The notes below the pieces were generated by a model. The model was not told the origin of the DNA. It made no database searches and worked only from the letters and a program-made list of their open reading frames with translations. Both the position numbers and the translations under genes were made by a program. From an uncultured Kangiella sp. (GTDB taxonomy: Bacteria > Pseudomonadota > Gammaproteobacteria > Enterobacterales > Kangiellaceae), in contig CANMKR010000003.1 of assembly GCA_947498625.1 (NCBI GenBank), positions 248,001 to 312,000 on the forward strand: a stretch of DNA of 64,000 nt. The letters are read 5' to 3'. Shown here one piece after another: positions 25,742 to 35,143 of the stretch. Positions within the stretch are counted from its first letter, which is position 1. Each line of letters starts with the position of its first letter.

Positions 25742-27088
25742 TTAAGAGTTATTCTCTTCATGTTGAGCCATCAAGCCAGTGCTTTGCTCTTCCAAAGTAT
25801 GAATGATGTTTTTACTCTTACCAGCAACAACAGCATGTAATAGCGTTAACGGAATTGCACAAATAAGACCCCAAACCGTAGTTACCAAGGCTTTAGAAAT
25901 ACCATCGGCCATAATGCGAGGGTCACCCGTACCGTGAAGAGTAATCGATTGGAATACATCGATCATACCGGTTACTGTACCTAATAGACCTAGTAGAGGA
26001 CCTACTGCAGCAATAACTTTAATTAAGTTGATACCGCGCTCAATCTTAGGAGTTTCTTTTAATACAGCTTCATCAAGCTTTAACTCTAGATTTTCAGTAT
26101 CTTCATTCTTATTTGCTAAATAGACTTTCATGATACGACCAAGAGGGTTGTTCTTAGGCGTAGAATTTTTCTTTTGACTACTAATAGCAGGACCTGTAAC
26201 AAAATATAGAGATACAAAGCTAAATAACCAAATTAATAAGCCAATGACTAGTAACACCGCGACAGCGATACCTGCAGCGCCCATGTATTTAATAGTCGTC
26301 AAGCGCTCAAGCAATCCAACTTTAAGCTTTTGAATTCTTAAAATACCACCTTTAGATGGGTCAACATACAAACTGCCATAACCGCCAGCAGGAGCACTGC
26401 TATAATTAGAAATAGTATCTAAAACTTTAGCACCTGGCTGTACTTGCAAATGGCTAATTTTACCATTTTCATAATCTAGGTATTCACCACCTGATAAAAG
26501 GTTGAATGCACCGATACGAGTAACTGTTTCAGATTCTGTTAAACCTTCTTTTGATACTACATCAGTAGTAAAAGACGTTGTTTTACCCTGCTCAGTCATC
26601 TCTTGTAACAACAATACATAAAACTCGCGTAATTCTTGCATACTAGGAGTTCCAGCATCGTTCAAATTAGATAATAACGCATCACGACCAGGATATTGGG
26701 CTGAAATAATTGAAGCCCCCATATCACCTTGAATACCATTTGCAGCTTGGCGAACAACCCCAAACAACTCACCTAAGTTACCTTGTTTGGCACGTAACTC
26801 TGCCTCTAACTCGGTTAATTGCAACTCATTTGCTTGGAATTGAGCTTGTAAGCTGTTAGCTGTTGCTTCAGCCTGAGCTAATTTGGCACGAGCATCACGA
26901 AGTTTACGCTCTTGGGTAGCTTTGTTAGCCCGAAAGTCGGCTTCACGTTGTGCATTTACTTGTTGTTCAAGACGTTCTTGATTACGTACTTCACGCAACA
27001 AATCATCTAATGTAGTCGCTGCTTTAATATTTAAATTAGCTGATAAACCTACAATGGCAGCTAAAGATAAAGTTATTATTTTTTTCAT
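25742..27088 (-). CDS. TtpC-like MotA/TolQ/ExbB family protein with N-terminal coiled coil
   Basis: 448 residues. Signal peptide or first helix (IITLSLAAIVGLSANLNIKA), a long coiled coil at 25-115 (RDARAKLAQAEATANSLQAQ and on), a periplasmic stretch, one helix near 270-300 and a C-terminal MotA_ExbB domain (VIAAVGPLLGLLGTVTGMIDVFQSI, GISKALVTTVWGLICAIPLTLL). This matches TtpC, the extra component required by Vibrio TonB2. Its ATG overlaps the end of the DUF3450 gene. Confidence 0.9.
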   Translation of the reverse strand: MKKIITLSLAAIVGLSANLNIKAATTLDDLLREVRNQERLEQQVNAQREADFRANKATQERKLRDARAKLAQAEATANSLQAQFQANELQLTELEAELRAKQGNLGELFGVVRQAANGIQGDMGASIISAQYPGRDALLSNLNDAGTPSMQELREFYVLLLQEMTEQGKTTSFTTDVVSKEGLTESETVTRIGAFNLLSGGEYLDYENGKISHLQVQPGAKVLDTISNYSSAPAGGYGSLYVDPSKGGILRIQKLKVGLLERLTTIKYMGAAGIAVAVLLVIGLLIWLFSFVSLYFVTGPAISSQKKNSTPKNNPLGRIMKVYLANKNEDTENLELKLDEAVLKETPKIERGINLIKVIAAVGPLLGLLGTVTGMIDVFQSITLHGTGDPRIMADGISKALVTTVWGLICAIPLTLLHAVVAGKSKNIIHTLEEQSTGLMAQHEENNS

Positions 27089-27861
27089 TGTGCTGCCTCC
27101 GCTACGCGAACAGGAATTTTAAACATTTCTACTGGAACTATACCATCCGCCATTTTCATAGCTTCACTAACTTCATCAATATATTCAGCAGGAAGCTCAG
27201 CCCATTGTTTGTCAGCTTTATTCCAATAACGACCACTTTTGCGATCTTTAGTTAAGTAAATATATGCTGTGCGCCCAACTCTTAAAAAATCAACTTCAAG
27301 AGTCTGCCCATCACGGTCAATAGAACCGGTATCGGATTGCATCACATTGCCATAGCCCATTTCGATTTGATAAGCCTCAAGGATCTTACGATATTTTTCA
27401 GAGACCGAAATGTCGGCGTCATCCATATTTCTTTTAAGATCTGCAACACGCTTAGTTCTTCTCTCTAAGTTGAAAGGTATATCTAAATCAACGAACTGCT
27501 CTAGGGTTTTAATCATTTCATCCATAAGTGGAAGAACACCTTTTTCAGTTTCATCAATAGACTCCATCTCAGAAGCCATATTGGTAATAGATGCCTCTTG
27601 GCTTCTTACTTGTCGTCTTAACTGAGTATTGAAGGTTTCTAAACTATCAACGCGACTTAAGGTATTTCTATACTCAAAAGCTGCATCTGCTGCTTGCTCA
27701 GCTAACTTATCAATTTTTGTCTGTGTGTTAGCGGCCGCTTTGTCTATTCTTTTTTCAACAGTTACAGAGGATTCTAAAGGCCCTGCAATTGCTGCACCTC
27801 CAATAATTGCACTGGTCAAAGCAGCCAATGCAGTTTTTTTCAACATTAATGTTTTTTTCAT
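27085..27861 (-). CDS. DUF3450 periplasmic coiled-coil protein of the TonB2 operon
   Basis: 258 residues from the ATG at 27861, chosen because GGG lies seven bases before it. The upstream TTG and ATG in the same frame lack that spacing. A signal peptide (KTALAALTSAIIGGAAIA) leads to a coiled coil (about 20-110) and a DUF3450 globular part with DRDGQTLEVDFLRVGRTAYIYLTKD. The family is almost always next to TtpC/ExbB2/TonB2. It overlaps ttpC by four bases and is the first gene of the operon. Confidence 0.87.
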   Translation of the reverse strand: MKKTLMLKKTALAALTSAIIGGAAIAGPLESSVTVEKRIDKAAANTQTKIDKLAEQAADAAFEYRNTLSRVDSLETFNTQLRRQVRSQEASITNMASEMESIDETEKGVLPLMDEMIKTLEQFVDLDIPFNLERRTKRVADLKRNMDDADISVSEKYRKILEAYQIEMGYGNVMQSDTGSIDRDGQTLEVDFLRVGRTAYIYLTKDRKSGRYWNKADKQWAELPAEYIDEVSEAMKMADGIVPVEMFKIPVRVAEAAQ

Positions 27862-27924
27862 ATACATACCCAAATTTCAACTTAGAAATCTATTGTTATC
27901 AATCATATTAACGACTGGCTTATT

Positions 27925-27950
27925 AAAAAGGGTTAAAAACATCCCTTTTT
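27925..27950 (-). terminator. Weak terminator after the outer-membrane barrel gene
   Basis: AAAAAGGG...CCCTTTTT inverted repeat with a 10-base loop and T-run on the minus strand, between the barrel gene (stop 28145) and the DUF3450 gene. Confidence 0.4.
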
Positions 27951-28144
27951 ATACAAAATTCTTTTTAAAATGCCTTAGTTTGGTCATTCTGAAAATGCGA
28001 AGAGACCAACTATAAAGTCAAAGACAAAGGCGGTCAACAGAGTAATTCTGCTTTATTGCGATTATTTCACTATATATTCATAAAATATTCACATTAGTGT
28101 TGCTTCATCATAAATAAGTCACTAAGTGTTTAAATATTAAGCAG

Positions 28145-29362
28145 TTAAAAGTTGATGCTTCCGCTCACTTTGATGAATTTAGGAGTTTCAAAACTAAATG
28201 GCTTCAAATTATCGACATTTGGCTTAATAGAATCGGAGTAGGCCTCAGATTTACCTAATAAATTCATCAAATCCATTCTTATCACTATCCCTACTTGATT
28301 CCAACTGGTTTGATATTGTAAACCGATATCTAGTGTAGTGCTGTTTAACTGAGTAAAGTCTTGCCTATCTTCTTGTAAGAGAAAGCCCTCAAACTGTTCC
28401 TTTTGCAATTCGATATTCGCTCCTAGCACCCAACGGTCTGAAATATTATAGTTACCCGTCAATGAAAGCTCTCTAGATACAAAACGTCGTTCGAGAGGAC
28501 CTAATTCATTTAGGGTGTTGGTTTCAATCTCTGATAGACTTTTGCCATGCTTATTAGCAGCATTAGCAGACATGCTAAAATTATTTGTTAACTTTCTAGA
28601 AACTTTAATTTCAATAGCTGATATATCATCTAAGAAATTACTGCTTGTGAAATCATTAGTGAAAGGGGCAAAATTCACGGTTTCAATTTTATTAGTTTGG
28701 TTGAAATCAAATAAGTAATTCAAATTATGTAATGAGCTAAGATGTTGAGTATCCGTAGTACCAAGCAGGGTATTTCCAGACTTCAAGTAAGATATGCTAA
28801 CAGCCCAGCTTTCATTAATTGACTGTTCAAACTCCATGCTAAAGTTTTTTTCTTCAAAGTTGGAAAAGCCTATTGGATCCTGATCAAAACTAATTGATAT
28901 AGGTACCTTTCGATTACCATAGTTCACAAAGAACTTAGAAGTCTGATCAGGGGAAACTAGACTCGCCCCCAACCCCCAGCTACTATCTGTTGTTAATTGA
29001 TTAGGGCTATTGGTAACAGCGCTATCAAAGCTAAATTCATTGGTGGACATATCAAACCGGTTTAAATCAAAAGACACCATCCATTGTCCATTGTCTTTTG
29101 CATTACTCGACATTGATGCTTGATAATTATTAAGGCTTTGTGATACTTCTTGCTCTATAAAAAATGCAGTGGGTTTGTCTGCTGGCGGTAACGCTTGACT
29201 TTCTTGCATTAGAGCTTGCTCAGACAAAGCGCTAAACTCTTCATATAAATCTTGAATGGCTGACTTTTTGATATCCTTTCCAAAAGCAACAGAGCTACCA
29301 GCAATAACCGAAGTCAATACTGACAAAAGTACTAATGTTTGTTTCAGTTTTCCATGTATCAC
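28145..29362 (-). CDS. Predicted outer-membrane beta-barrel protein, 405 residues, function unknown
   Basis: Signal peptide (LVLLSVLTSVIAGSSVAFG), an acidic N-terminal plug-like stretch to about residue 85, then alternating amphipathic strands up to a C-terminal IKVSGSINF that ends in Phe, as for substrates of the BAM complex. Strands such as WMVSFDLNRFDM, WGLGASLVSPDQTSKFFVNYG and WVLGANIELQKEQFE support a 14- to 16-strand barrel by eye. It is not a TonB-dependent receptor by length and lacks a TonB box that I can see. It lies upstream of the TonB2 operon on the same strand, 284 bases away. Family not recognised. Confidence 0.65.
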   Translation of the reverse strand: MIHGKLKQTLVLLSVLTSVIAGSSVAFGKDIKKSAIQDLYEEFSALSEQALMQESQALPPADKPTAFFIEQEVSQSLNNYQASMSSNAKDNGQWMVSFDLNRFDMSTNEFSFDSAVTNSPNQLTTDSSWGLGASLVSPDQTSKFFVNYGNRKVPISISFDQDPIGFSNFEEKNFSMEFEQSINESWAVSISYLKSGNTLLGTTDTQHLSSLHNLNYLFDFNQTNKIETVNFAPFTNDFTSSNFLDDISAIEIKVSRKLTNNFSMSANAANKHGKSLSEIETNTLNELGPLERRFVSRELSLTGNYNISDRWVLGANIELQKEQFEGFLLQEDRQDFTQLNSTTLDIGLQYQTSWNQVGIVIRMDLMNLLGKSEAYSDSIKPNVDNLKPFSFETPKFIKVSGSINF

Positions 29363-29744
29363 AATCAGAATTTAAACCCTATCTTTAGCTATGTTTATTA
29401 AAGATCCTTTTCTAATCTAGCAGTGTCCTTTCTATAAAAGACTGCAGGTTAACTGCATAGTAATCCAACTTAGTGCTAATACCTTTATTACAACACATCC
29501 GAAAAAGATTACTAGGCATAATTCAGTATAGGTAATTAGCTAGATTCTTTCAACTTGAACTGCCAGCTTTTATCCTTATAAGACAAGTGTTTACTGATTT
29601 TTTACAATCAATATAATCACTCGCTGATGTGCTCTTATTGAAAATAGCTGCAAATTTGTAAAAAACTGGAAATTTCAGCTCGATCCTAGGTGTTCTTACC
29701 GAATCTTGTTATGATAAGCCATTGAGTATTAAAGCAAAAACAAC
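29363..29744. other. Intergenic region between the barrel gene and sapA (divergent promoters)
   Basis: 382 bases with no open frame I would call. It contains two short near-palindromes, TGCAGGTTAACTGCA at 29443-29457 and CTGGAAATTTCAG at 29666-29678, and the sapA promoter candidate at 29707-29715. Confidence 0.6.
29707..29715 (+). promoter_or_regulatory. Extended -10 promoter candidate for sapA
   Basis: TGTTATGAT (TG-N-TATGAT) lies 30 bases before the sapA ATG. No good -35 is seen, which is acceptable for an extended -10. Confidence 0.4.
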
Positions 29745-31400
29745 ATGAGCTTTGTATCAGAGAAGAAATCCTCGCATACAAAATTACTACTACTGAGCTT
29801 TTTGGCCTGCTTAATTGGGTGTCAACCAAGCATTCCGATCGATAGTGAGATAGATTCTAGCCTGCTTGTATACTGCTCAGAAGGCAGTCCTGTATCTCTT
29901 AATCCACAAACCAACACTTCTGGAACTACCGTAGATGCAACCGCTCCAACACTATTCAACCAGTTATTAGACTATATACCTGGCACTACCGAATTGAGAC
30001 CCAGCATAGCCGCTGAATGGTCCATTAATGATAAAGGGACTATTTACCGCTTTACACTTAGAGATGATATTGCCTTTCACTCGAACGAATACTTTACACC
30101 TAGCCGTAATTTAAATGCAGACGATGTCATCTTTAGTTATAACCGACAAAGACTGGTAAACCACCCTCTACATAATATTAATGGCAATAGTTACCCTTAT
30201 TTTAACGGCCAAGGTCTCGCCAAGCTTATCAAGCGAATAGAAAAGATAGACCAGCATCAGGTTGAAATAGAACTAACACGGCCAGAAAGTCCCTTCTTAT
30301 CAATTTTAGCAACCCCATTTCTACCCATTCAATCAAAAGAATATGCAGAAACTTTGATGAAAAAAAACCAATTAGAGCTTTATGATAAAAACCCTATTGG
30401 TACAGGTCCTTTTCAATATCTAGCTTATGAAGCAGATTCCTACTTGCGATTTATACGTTTTGATAAACACTTTGCTTTCAAAAGCATCGTTGAGCATTTG
30501 GTTTACTCGATCACTCCTGACCCAGCCATGCGCTTCGCTCGATTTTCCGCAGGAGAGTGCGACATTATGCGCTACCCTCTTCCCGTACATAACAAATTAG
30601 CGGCGCAAGATAACACTATCGAAACCATTCAAACACCTGCCCTGAATGTCGCTTACTGGGGTTTTAATACTCAAAAGCCGCCGTTTAATGAACCTAAAGT
30701 ACGCCAAGCACTTAATTTCGCAGTTAATCGTAAAGCGATTGCTCGCGCAGTCTACGATAATCAAGCAATTTTAGCGGAAGGTCCTTTGGGCCCTAGTTCT
30801 TGGGCTTTTGCAGCCAGCCAAGATAAAATTATCTATAACCCTGAAAAAGCAAGGCAGCTTTTGCAAGAGGCTGGGTACGGTGAAGGCTTTAATTTAGATA
30901 TTTGGGCCATGCCGGTACAGCGAGCATACAACCCTAACGCTCGCAAAATGGCAGAAATGATCCAGCAAGATTTACTAGAAATTGGGATAACGTCTAATAT
31001 CGTGAGCTACCAATGGGGTACTTTTTTAAATCGAGTCGCGGCAGGACAACATCAAACCGTACTATTGGGTTGGAGTGCTGATAACGCCGATCCCGACAAT
31101 TTTTTAACGCCTCTGCTCAGCTGCGCCGCTAGCAATAATGGCAGTAACTATTCCCGCTGGTGCCACCCAGAATTTGATAAGATTATTTTAAAGGCGCGAC
31201 AAGAAAGCGATATCGAAAAGCGCAAGCTCTACTACCAACAAGCACAAGAAATTCTGCACTTCGAAAAACCTTGGTTACCGATTGCGCATACGCCAAATAA
31301 CCTGTTAATTAAAAACACTGTCAAAGATGTGAATTTATCACCACTAGGAACTATTAATTTTGAAGGTGTAACACTGATTAGCAAAGAGGACGCATTTTAG
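29745..31400 (+). CDS. sapA: Peptide ABC transporter substrate-binding protein SapA
   Basis: 551 residues of the DppA/OppA SBP_bac_5 family. An N-terminal lipobox (CLIGC) predicts a lipoprotein. The conserved LNPQTNTSGTTVDATAPTLF, the YRFTLRDDIAFHS segment and NPIGTGPFQY fit SapA. It captures peptides or cationic antimicrobial peptides for SapBCDF; in E. coli the complex is also tied to putrescine export. First of five contiguous genes; sapB starts on its last base. Confidence 0.92.
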   Translation: MSFVSEKKSSHTKLLLLSFLACLIGCQPSIPIDSEIDSSLLVYCSEGSPVSLNPQTNTSGTTVDATAPTLFNQLLDYIPGTTELRPSIAAEWSINDKGTIYRFTLRDDIAFHSNEYFTPSRNLNADDVIFSYNRQRLVNHPLHNINGNSYPYFNGQGLAKLIKRIEKIDQHQVEIELTRPESPFLSILATPFLPIQSKEYAETLMKKNQLELYDKNPIGTGPFQYLAYEADSYLRFIRFDKHFAFKSIVEHLVYSITPDPAMRFARFSAGECDIMRYPLPVHNKLAAQDNTIETIQTPALNVAYWGFNTQKPPFNEPKVRQALNFAVNRKAIARAVYDNQAILAEGPLGPSSWAFAASQDKIIYNPEKARQLLQEAGYGEGFNLDIWAMPVQRAYNPNARKMAEMIQQDLLEIGITSNIVSYQWGTFLNRVAAGQHQTVLLGWSADNADPDNFLTPLLSCAASNNGSNYSRWCHPEFDKIILKARQESDIEKRKLYYQQAQEILHFEKPWLPIAHTPNNLLIKNTVKDVNLSPLGTINFEGVTLISKEDAF

Positions 31401-32362
31401 TGCTAATTTCTTTACTTCGAATATTTGTTACCGCTTTAATTAGTCTCATTGGTTTGACGGTTATTACTTTCACTATCAGCCAGCAAAGCTCGCTACCTTT
31501 ACATGACTATCAATCTAATAGTGTGTTTGTCCAATACTTTGAATACCTTGGGTACCTCTTTCAAGCTAACTGGGGAACTTCTAACATTACAGGTTCGGAC
31601 GTGCTAAGCGAATTTTTGAAGCACTTCCCGGCAACGCTAGAGCTATTACTTTTTGCTTTGCTTATCGTCTTTGTCTCCGGCATTTCTTTAGGCATTGTTG
31701 CCGCTAAAAATCGAGGAACCTGGATCGATAATAGCGTCATGGGAGCAACCTTAGTAGGTTATTCAATGCCTATTTTTTGGTGGGGATTATTACTGGTTTT
31801 ATTTTTCTCTTTGTTCTTAGGAATCTTTCCAGTAGCAGGTCGAATTGACTATCAGTATTACATTGAACCCATTAGTCGCTTTATGCTGGTTGATACTTTA
31901 ATTGGTAATCACTCTTATGGCATGTCGGCATTTTTTAATGCCTTGAATCATCTTATTCTTCCAGCGATTACCTTAAGTTGGGTGCCTATGGCCATCATGG
32001 CTCGAATGACTCGTTCGGCTTTGGTCAATATTCTGAAGTTTGAATATATAAGAACCGCACGCTCAAAAGGTCTATCTGAAAATCGAATTATATGGGCGCA
32101 TGCTCTTCGCAATGCCTTGCAATCCTTGCTAACCATTGGCGGGCTACAAATCAGCATATTAATGACAGGCATTATCATAACAGAGCATATTTTTGCCTGG
32201 CCAGGTGTTGGAAACTGGTTGCTTCGCTCGGTAGCAAGACAAGATTACCCAAGTATTCAGGGCGGCATTTTAGCTTTATCATTCATGGTCATTCTTTTTA
32301 ATGTTTTTATCGACATTATTTCGAATTTCTTAGATCCAAAAAAACGACGACCACTAGAATAA
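31400..32362 (+). CDS. sapB: Peptide transport permease SapB
   Basis: 320 residues with about six helices. GTG start shares the last G of the sapA TAG. The permease EAA loop reads RTARSKGLSENRIIWAHALRNAL, and ITEHIFAWPGVGNWLL matches the DppB/OppB family. It partners SapC. The short N-terminal periplasmic region is smaller than in OppB. Confidence 0.92.
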   Translation: MLISLLRIFVTALISLIGLTVITFTISQQSSLPLHDYQSNSVFVQYFEYLGYLFQANWGTSNITGSDVLSEFLKHFPATLELLLFALLIVFVSGISLGIVAAKNRGTWIDNSVMGATLVGYSMPIFWWGLLLVLFFSLFLGIFPVAGRIDYQYYIEPISRFMLVDTLIGNHSYGMSAFFNALNHLILPAITLSWVPMAIMARMTRSALVNILKFEYIRTARSKGLSENRIIWAHALRNALQSLLTIGGLQISILMTGIIITEHIFAWPGVGNWLLRSVARQDYPSIQGGILALSFMVILFNVFIDIISNFLDPKKRRPLE

Positions 32363-32372
32363 GGCTGACTGA

Positions 32373-33272
32373 ATGAATTACGCAAAAGTAAATGGCCTTG
32401 CTCATCGCTTAAAGCTCTTTAAAGCAAAACCTTCTTGGCAAATGTTCCGCCAAAATTATGGCGCCGTTTTTGGTGCCGCTGTGATTATAATTATTATTTT
32501 GTTGGCCATTATTGGCCCATGGATCGCACCCTATGATCCAGCTCAGCAATTTAGTAATAAAAGTTTTCAACCACCGGTCTGGAATATTGGTGGGACCTTT
32601 TCACATTTTCTAGGTACCGACGACTTAGGCCGAGATTTATTTTCAAGATTATTACATGGCGCTAGATTGTCACTTTTTTTATCTGCCTTCATTGTTTTTG
32701 TATCTGCCATTGTGGGGGTTTTGATTGGTGCTTTTACCGCTTTTTTACCGCCGATTTTAAGAAGTATTGTAATGCGAATAATGGATTTAATGTTATCGCT
32801 TCCTTCTTTGATATTAGCTATTACAGTCGTGGCTATTATTGGACCTGGCATCACTAATGCTGCCTATGCAGTGATACTAGTGCTGATCCCCCAGTTCGTG
32901 AAGATTACCCAAAATGGTATATCTCAAGAACTCAATAAAGAATACAGTATGGCAGCCAAACTTGATGGCGCCAGTCAAAACCGGCTACTGTTCAAACATC
33001 TGGGGCCGAATATAGTTCCCGCGATTATTGTGCAGATCACTTTTAGCTTTTCGACTGCTCTGCTAGATATCGCAGCACTTGGATTTTTAGGACTTGGCGC
33101 GCAGCCTCCAATTGCAGAATGGGGGACTATGCTCGCTGAATCTCGCTCCTATATTCAATACGCACCTTGGACTATGGCTCTGCCAGGTTTGGCAATTTTC
33201 TTAACAATTTTATCCATTAATTTATTGGGCGATGGTTTACGCGATGCGCTCGATCCGCAAATCAATCAATAG
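32373..33272 (+). CDS. sapC: Peptide transport permease SapC
   Basis: 299 residues. N-terminal cytoplasmic part, one helix (AAVIIIIILLAIIGPWIAPY), DDLGRDLFSRLLHGARLSL typical of DppC/OppC permeases, five more helices and an EAA loop MAAKLDGASQNRLLFKHLGPN. It forms the membrane channel with SapB. It starts ten bases after sapB. Confidence 0.93.
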   Translation: MNYAKVNGLAHRLKLFKAKPSWQMFRQNYGAVFGAAVIIIIILLAIIGPWIAPYDPAQQFSNKSFQPPVWNIGGTFSHFLGTDDLGRDLFSRLLHGARLSLFLSAFIVFVSAIVGVLIGAFTAFLPPILRSIVMRIMDLMLSLPSLILAITVVAIIGPGITNAAYAVILVLIPQFVKITQNGISQELNKEYSMAAKLDGASQNRLLFKHLGPNIVPAIIVQITFSFSTALLDIAALGFLGLGAQPPIAEWGTMLAESRSYIQYAPWTMALPGLAIFLTILSINLLGDGLRDALDPQINQ

Positions 33273-33284
33273 AGATATTTGACT

Positions 33285-34271
33285 TTGAGCTTATTGCATA
33301 TAGAAAATTTAACTGTCAATTTTAAAACTGATCACGGTTTAGTCACTGCAGTTGATAAATTCAAATTGCGTATAGATCCAGGTCAAGTGATCGGCGTTAT
33401 TGGCGAGTCTGGTTCTGGCAAAAGCGTTATGGCGTTAGCTCTAGCCGACTTATTGTCGCCATCGGCGGTAGCACAAGCAGATCTATTTACCTTAGAAAAT
33501 CAAGATTTAAATCGAATGCAAAGCTCAGATAAGAAAAAACTTATCACCGACAATATTTCAATCATTTTTCAAGATCCGACTTCCAGTTTAAACCCTGCCC
33601 TAACCATTGGTTATCAACTAGATGAAACCCTTCGCTTCCATGACGGCGGCTCTGTAAAACAATGCAAACAACGCTCAATGGAATTATTGGCCTCGGTAGG
33701 AATAAAAGATACTAAACGCCGCTATCACGAATACCCTCACCAACTGTCCGGGGGCTTAAATCAAAGAGTCATGATAGCCATGGCTTTAGCTTGTAATCCC
33801 AAGTTATTAATTGCTGATGAACCAACCACTGCGCTGGATGTCACGGTTCAATCACAAATTTTAGATCTATTGATGAAGCTTAATGAAGAGCGAAATATGG
33901 CATTAATGCTAATTACTCATGATTTCTCAATTTTATCCGAAACAAGCGAAAAAGTTCATGTGATGTATTCAGGACAAGTGGTTGAATCAGGAGCAACTTA
34001 TAAATTATTAACAGAGCCTCTGCACCCCTACACCAAGGCATTGCTTGATAGTGTACCGCACTTTGGGATGCATTATAAAAAAGGGCGCAGGCTATATAAT
34101 TTAGCAGGCTCAACTCCGCCAATGCGTCACTTACCGGTAGGTTGCAACCTTGGTCCTCGCTGCCCTTACGCCAGTAAAGAATGTGTCAATATGCCAGAAT
34201 TACGTTCTATCAAAGGTCGCTCAGTGCGTTGCCACTTCCCCCTTCAACAAAAAAAGAAGGCGGTTAACTAA
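33285..34271 (+). CDS. sapD: Peptide transport ATP-binding protein SapD
   Basis: 328 residues from the TTG at 33285. This start gives MSLLHIENL, which lines up with MPLLDIRNL of E. coli SapD as I recall it, and AGAG lies ten bases upstream. A TTG six bases earlier is possible but has only four bases to that site; no ATG is available. Walker A is GESGSGKS, the signature region LSGGLNQR (Q-G variant of LSGGQ) and Walker B LLIADEPTTALD. The C-terminal oligopeptide/dipeptide domain has CNLGPRCPYA. It ends one base into sapF. Confidence 0.9.
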   Translation: MSLLHIENLTVNFKTDHGLVTAVDKFKLRIDPGQVIGVIGESGSGKSVMALALADLLSPSAVAQADLFTLENQDLNRMQSSDKKKLITDNISIIFQDPTSSLNPALTIGYQLDETLRFHDGGSVKQCKQRSMELLASVGIKDTKRRYHEYPHQLSGGLNQRVMIAMALACNPKLLIADEPTTALDVTVQSQILDLLMKLNEERNMALMLITHDFSILSETSEKVHVMYSGQVVESGATYKLLTEPLHPYTKALLDSVPHFGMHYKKGRRLYNLAGSTPPMRHLPVGCNLGPRCPYASKECVNMPELRSIKGRSVRCHFPLQQKKKAVN

Positions 34272-35059
34272 TGCCGAATTTACTCAAAGCTGAATTGATT
34301 AGGAAGTCTTATAAGGTTTCTAATAATCCATTCAAAGATCGCTATCTGCAAGTACTACAAGGAGTGAGCTTTTCTATCAATCCAGGTCAAACACTTGCGG
34401 TAGTTGGTGAGTCTGGTTCAGGGAAATCCACTCTTGCTAGAATTTTAGTGGGGGCAGAAAAGCCTGATACCGGCGAGCTCTTATTTAATGGCCACAATGT
34501 ATTAGCTGACAAAAAGTTTGCTTGGTACAAAAGTATTCGTATGATTTTTCAAAATCCTAGATCTTCTTTTAATCCAAGATTAACCATTGAGCAAATACTA
34601 GCTGAGCCATTAATTAACTCTAAAGCTTTCAACCGTTTCGAAATCCAGAAAAAAATTCGTCTAGCTTTAGAGAGAGTTGGGCTTAGAGCCGAGTATGCTT
34701 CCCGCTATCCGCACACTTTTTCTGGAGGTCAAAGACAGCGTATTGCTATTGCTAGAGCCTTAATGTTAAATCCTAAAGTTATTGTTGCCGACGAGCCAGT
34801 ATCCGCTTTAGATGTTTCGGTTCAAGCGCAAATCATTAATTTGTTACTGGATCTGCAAGAAGAGCTGGATCTAGCCTATATATTTATCTCTCATGATCTT
34901 GGTTTAGTACAACATTTCAGTGATAAGGTATTGGTGATGCATAAGGGCGTGCAAGAAGAGTATGGTCCTGTTGGTGAAGTCTTCAGTCAACCTCAATCTA
35001 AGTATACTCAAAAACTATTAGCCGCTTCTGCTGGTTATAAAAGAGCTATCGAAGTTTGA
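34271..35059 (+). CDS. sapF: Peptide transport ATP-binding protein SapF
   Basis: 262 residues. Walker A GESGSGKST, signature FSGGQRQR, Walker B VIVADEPVSALD, H-loop ISHDL. It is the second ATPase of the Sap transporter. Its ATG overlaps the sapD stop (TAATG). The operon ends at a terminator 35 bases on. Confidence 0.93.
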   Translation: MPNLLKAELIRKSYKVSNNPFKDRYLQVLQGVSFSINPGQTLAVVGESGSGKSTLARILVGAEKPDTGELLFNGHNVLADKKFAWYKSIRMIFQNPRSSFNPRLTIEQILAEPLINSKAFNRFEIQKKIRLALERVGLRAEYASRYPHTFSGGQRQRIAIARALMLNPKVIVADEPVSALDVSVQAQIINLLLDLQEELDLAYIFISHDLGLVQHFSDKVLVMHKGVQEEYGPVGEVFSQPQSKYTQKLLAASAGYKRAIEV

Positions 35060-35092
35060 CTATTTTTCTCAATAAAAATTTAATTTCAACAA

Positions 35093-35119
35093 AAAAAGCC
35101 CTCATAAAGAGGGCTTTTT
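35093..35119. terminator. Bidirectional terminator between sapF and ppiD
   Basis: AAAAAGCCCTC-ATAAA-GAGGGCTTTTT hairpin between convergent stops at 35059 and 35144. Confidence 0.88.
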
Positions 35120-35143
35120 GTTAAACGTTTTTAGTGCTAAGAA

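Noticed and set aside
27885-27905. Possible Fur box upstream of the TonB2 operon
   Set aside because: Only one half-site (TGATAAC on the minus strand) matches; the other half is poor, so iron control cannot be claimed from sequence.
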